From positions 186,001 through 250,000 of the forward strand of contig NZ_CANMVP010000001.1 of the NCBI RefSeq assembly GCF_947501385.1: a DNA stretch of 64,000 nt, given 5' to 3'. Positions 63,874-64,000 of the stretch are shown here, one piece after another; positions within the stretch are counted from its first letter, which is position 1; the number at the start of each line of letters is the position of its first letter. The notes below the pieces were generated by a model, which saw nothing but the letters and a program-made list of their open reading frames with translations, was not told where the DNA came from and did not search any database. Made by a program: the position numbers and the translations under genes. The DNA is from an uncultured Polaribacter sp. (lineage in GTDB: Bacteria; Bacteroidota; Bacteroidia; Flavobacteriales; Flavobacteriaceae).

Positions 63874-64000
63874 TTAATTAAGTCTTCTTTGGGTTAATTC
63901 TTTTTCAATACGTAGCTCCATTTTTTTATCAATTTCGTAAAAATACAACAGTGCTATACCCATTAAGAACGGGATGGCTGCATAAACACTAATCAACAAC
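63874..64000 (-). CDS. C-terminal end of a membrane transporter, probably GPH/MFS symporter (partial)
   Basis: The gene runs past the right edge and only its last 41-42 codons are visible, ending with TAA at 63874. The tail reads LLISVYAAIPFLMGIALLYF, then YEIDKKMELRIEKELTQRR. One hydrophobic helix followed by a charged cytoplasmic tail is typical of glycoside-pentoside-hexuronide:cation symporters in Bacteroidota. It is 12 bases ahead of the GH43 gene and likely brings in its substrate, for example xylo-oligosaccharide. Family assignment rests on this short tail only. Confidence 0.6.
   Translation of the reverse strand, partial: LLISVYAAIPFLMGIALLYFYEIDKKMELRIEKELTQRRLN

Overview
The window looks like part of a marine Flavobacteriaceae (phylum Bacteroidota) chromosome. 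The DNA is AT-rich. It carries three SusC/SusD pairs, a hybrid two-component sensor with an AraC output domain, lipoproteins with acidic residues after the lipobox cysteine, two proteins with type IX secretion (T9SS) sorting tails, and promoters of the Bacteroidota TAnnTTTG type. I cannot name the genus. I saw no rRNA, tRNA, CRISPR array or intact mobile element.

Left part (1-46,841, all genes on the minus strand): a large polysaccharide utilization locus. It holds a GH26 endo-mannanase, the HTCS sensor, a GH130 phosphorylase / sulfatase / Na+ symporter operon, a five-gene operon with two SusC/SusD pairs and a surface lipoprotein, and a GH2 beta-mannosidase. Six family S1 sulfatases are spread through it. 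It also has one unclassified clan GH-A lipoprotein, two paralogous T9SS-exported TIM-barrel proteins, a GH29-type fucosidase, and a redox module (Gfo/Idh/MocA, GMC oxidoreductase, gluconate-dehydrogenase-subunit-3-like). The enzyme set points to a sulfated beta-mannan-like glycan carrying fucose or a similar sugar. Secreted and surface enzymes would cut and desulfate it, SusCD would import oligomers, periplasmic enzymes would trim them, a symporter would take up small products, and GH130 would phosphorolyse them in the cytoplasm.

Boundary (46,842-48,819): a decayed AlbA_2-domain gene, then a FadR-type GntR regulator divergent from the next operon, with a matching palindromic operator between them.

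Right part (48,820-62,760, plus strand): a sialic acid operon with SusC, SusD, a GH33 sialidase lipoprotein, a PKD/LamG surface lipoprotein, two DapA-superfamily lyases (one clearly N-acetylneuraminate lyase-like), a fused kelch mutarotase and Na+ symporter, and a second GH33 sialidase. At the right edge, on the minus strand, are a GH43 enzyme and the end of a transporter of probable GPH/MFS type.

The most notable unexplained signal is a 12-bp element that occurs twice, in the same orientation, upstream of three minus-strand transcription units: the SusCD operon and both T9SS-exported proteins. The proximal copy lies exactly 22 bp from a TAnnTTTG box in all three. The distal copy is 141, 151 or 160 bp farther out, roughly one-helical-turn steps. 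It is a good candidate binding site for the HTCS regulator.
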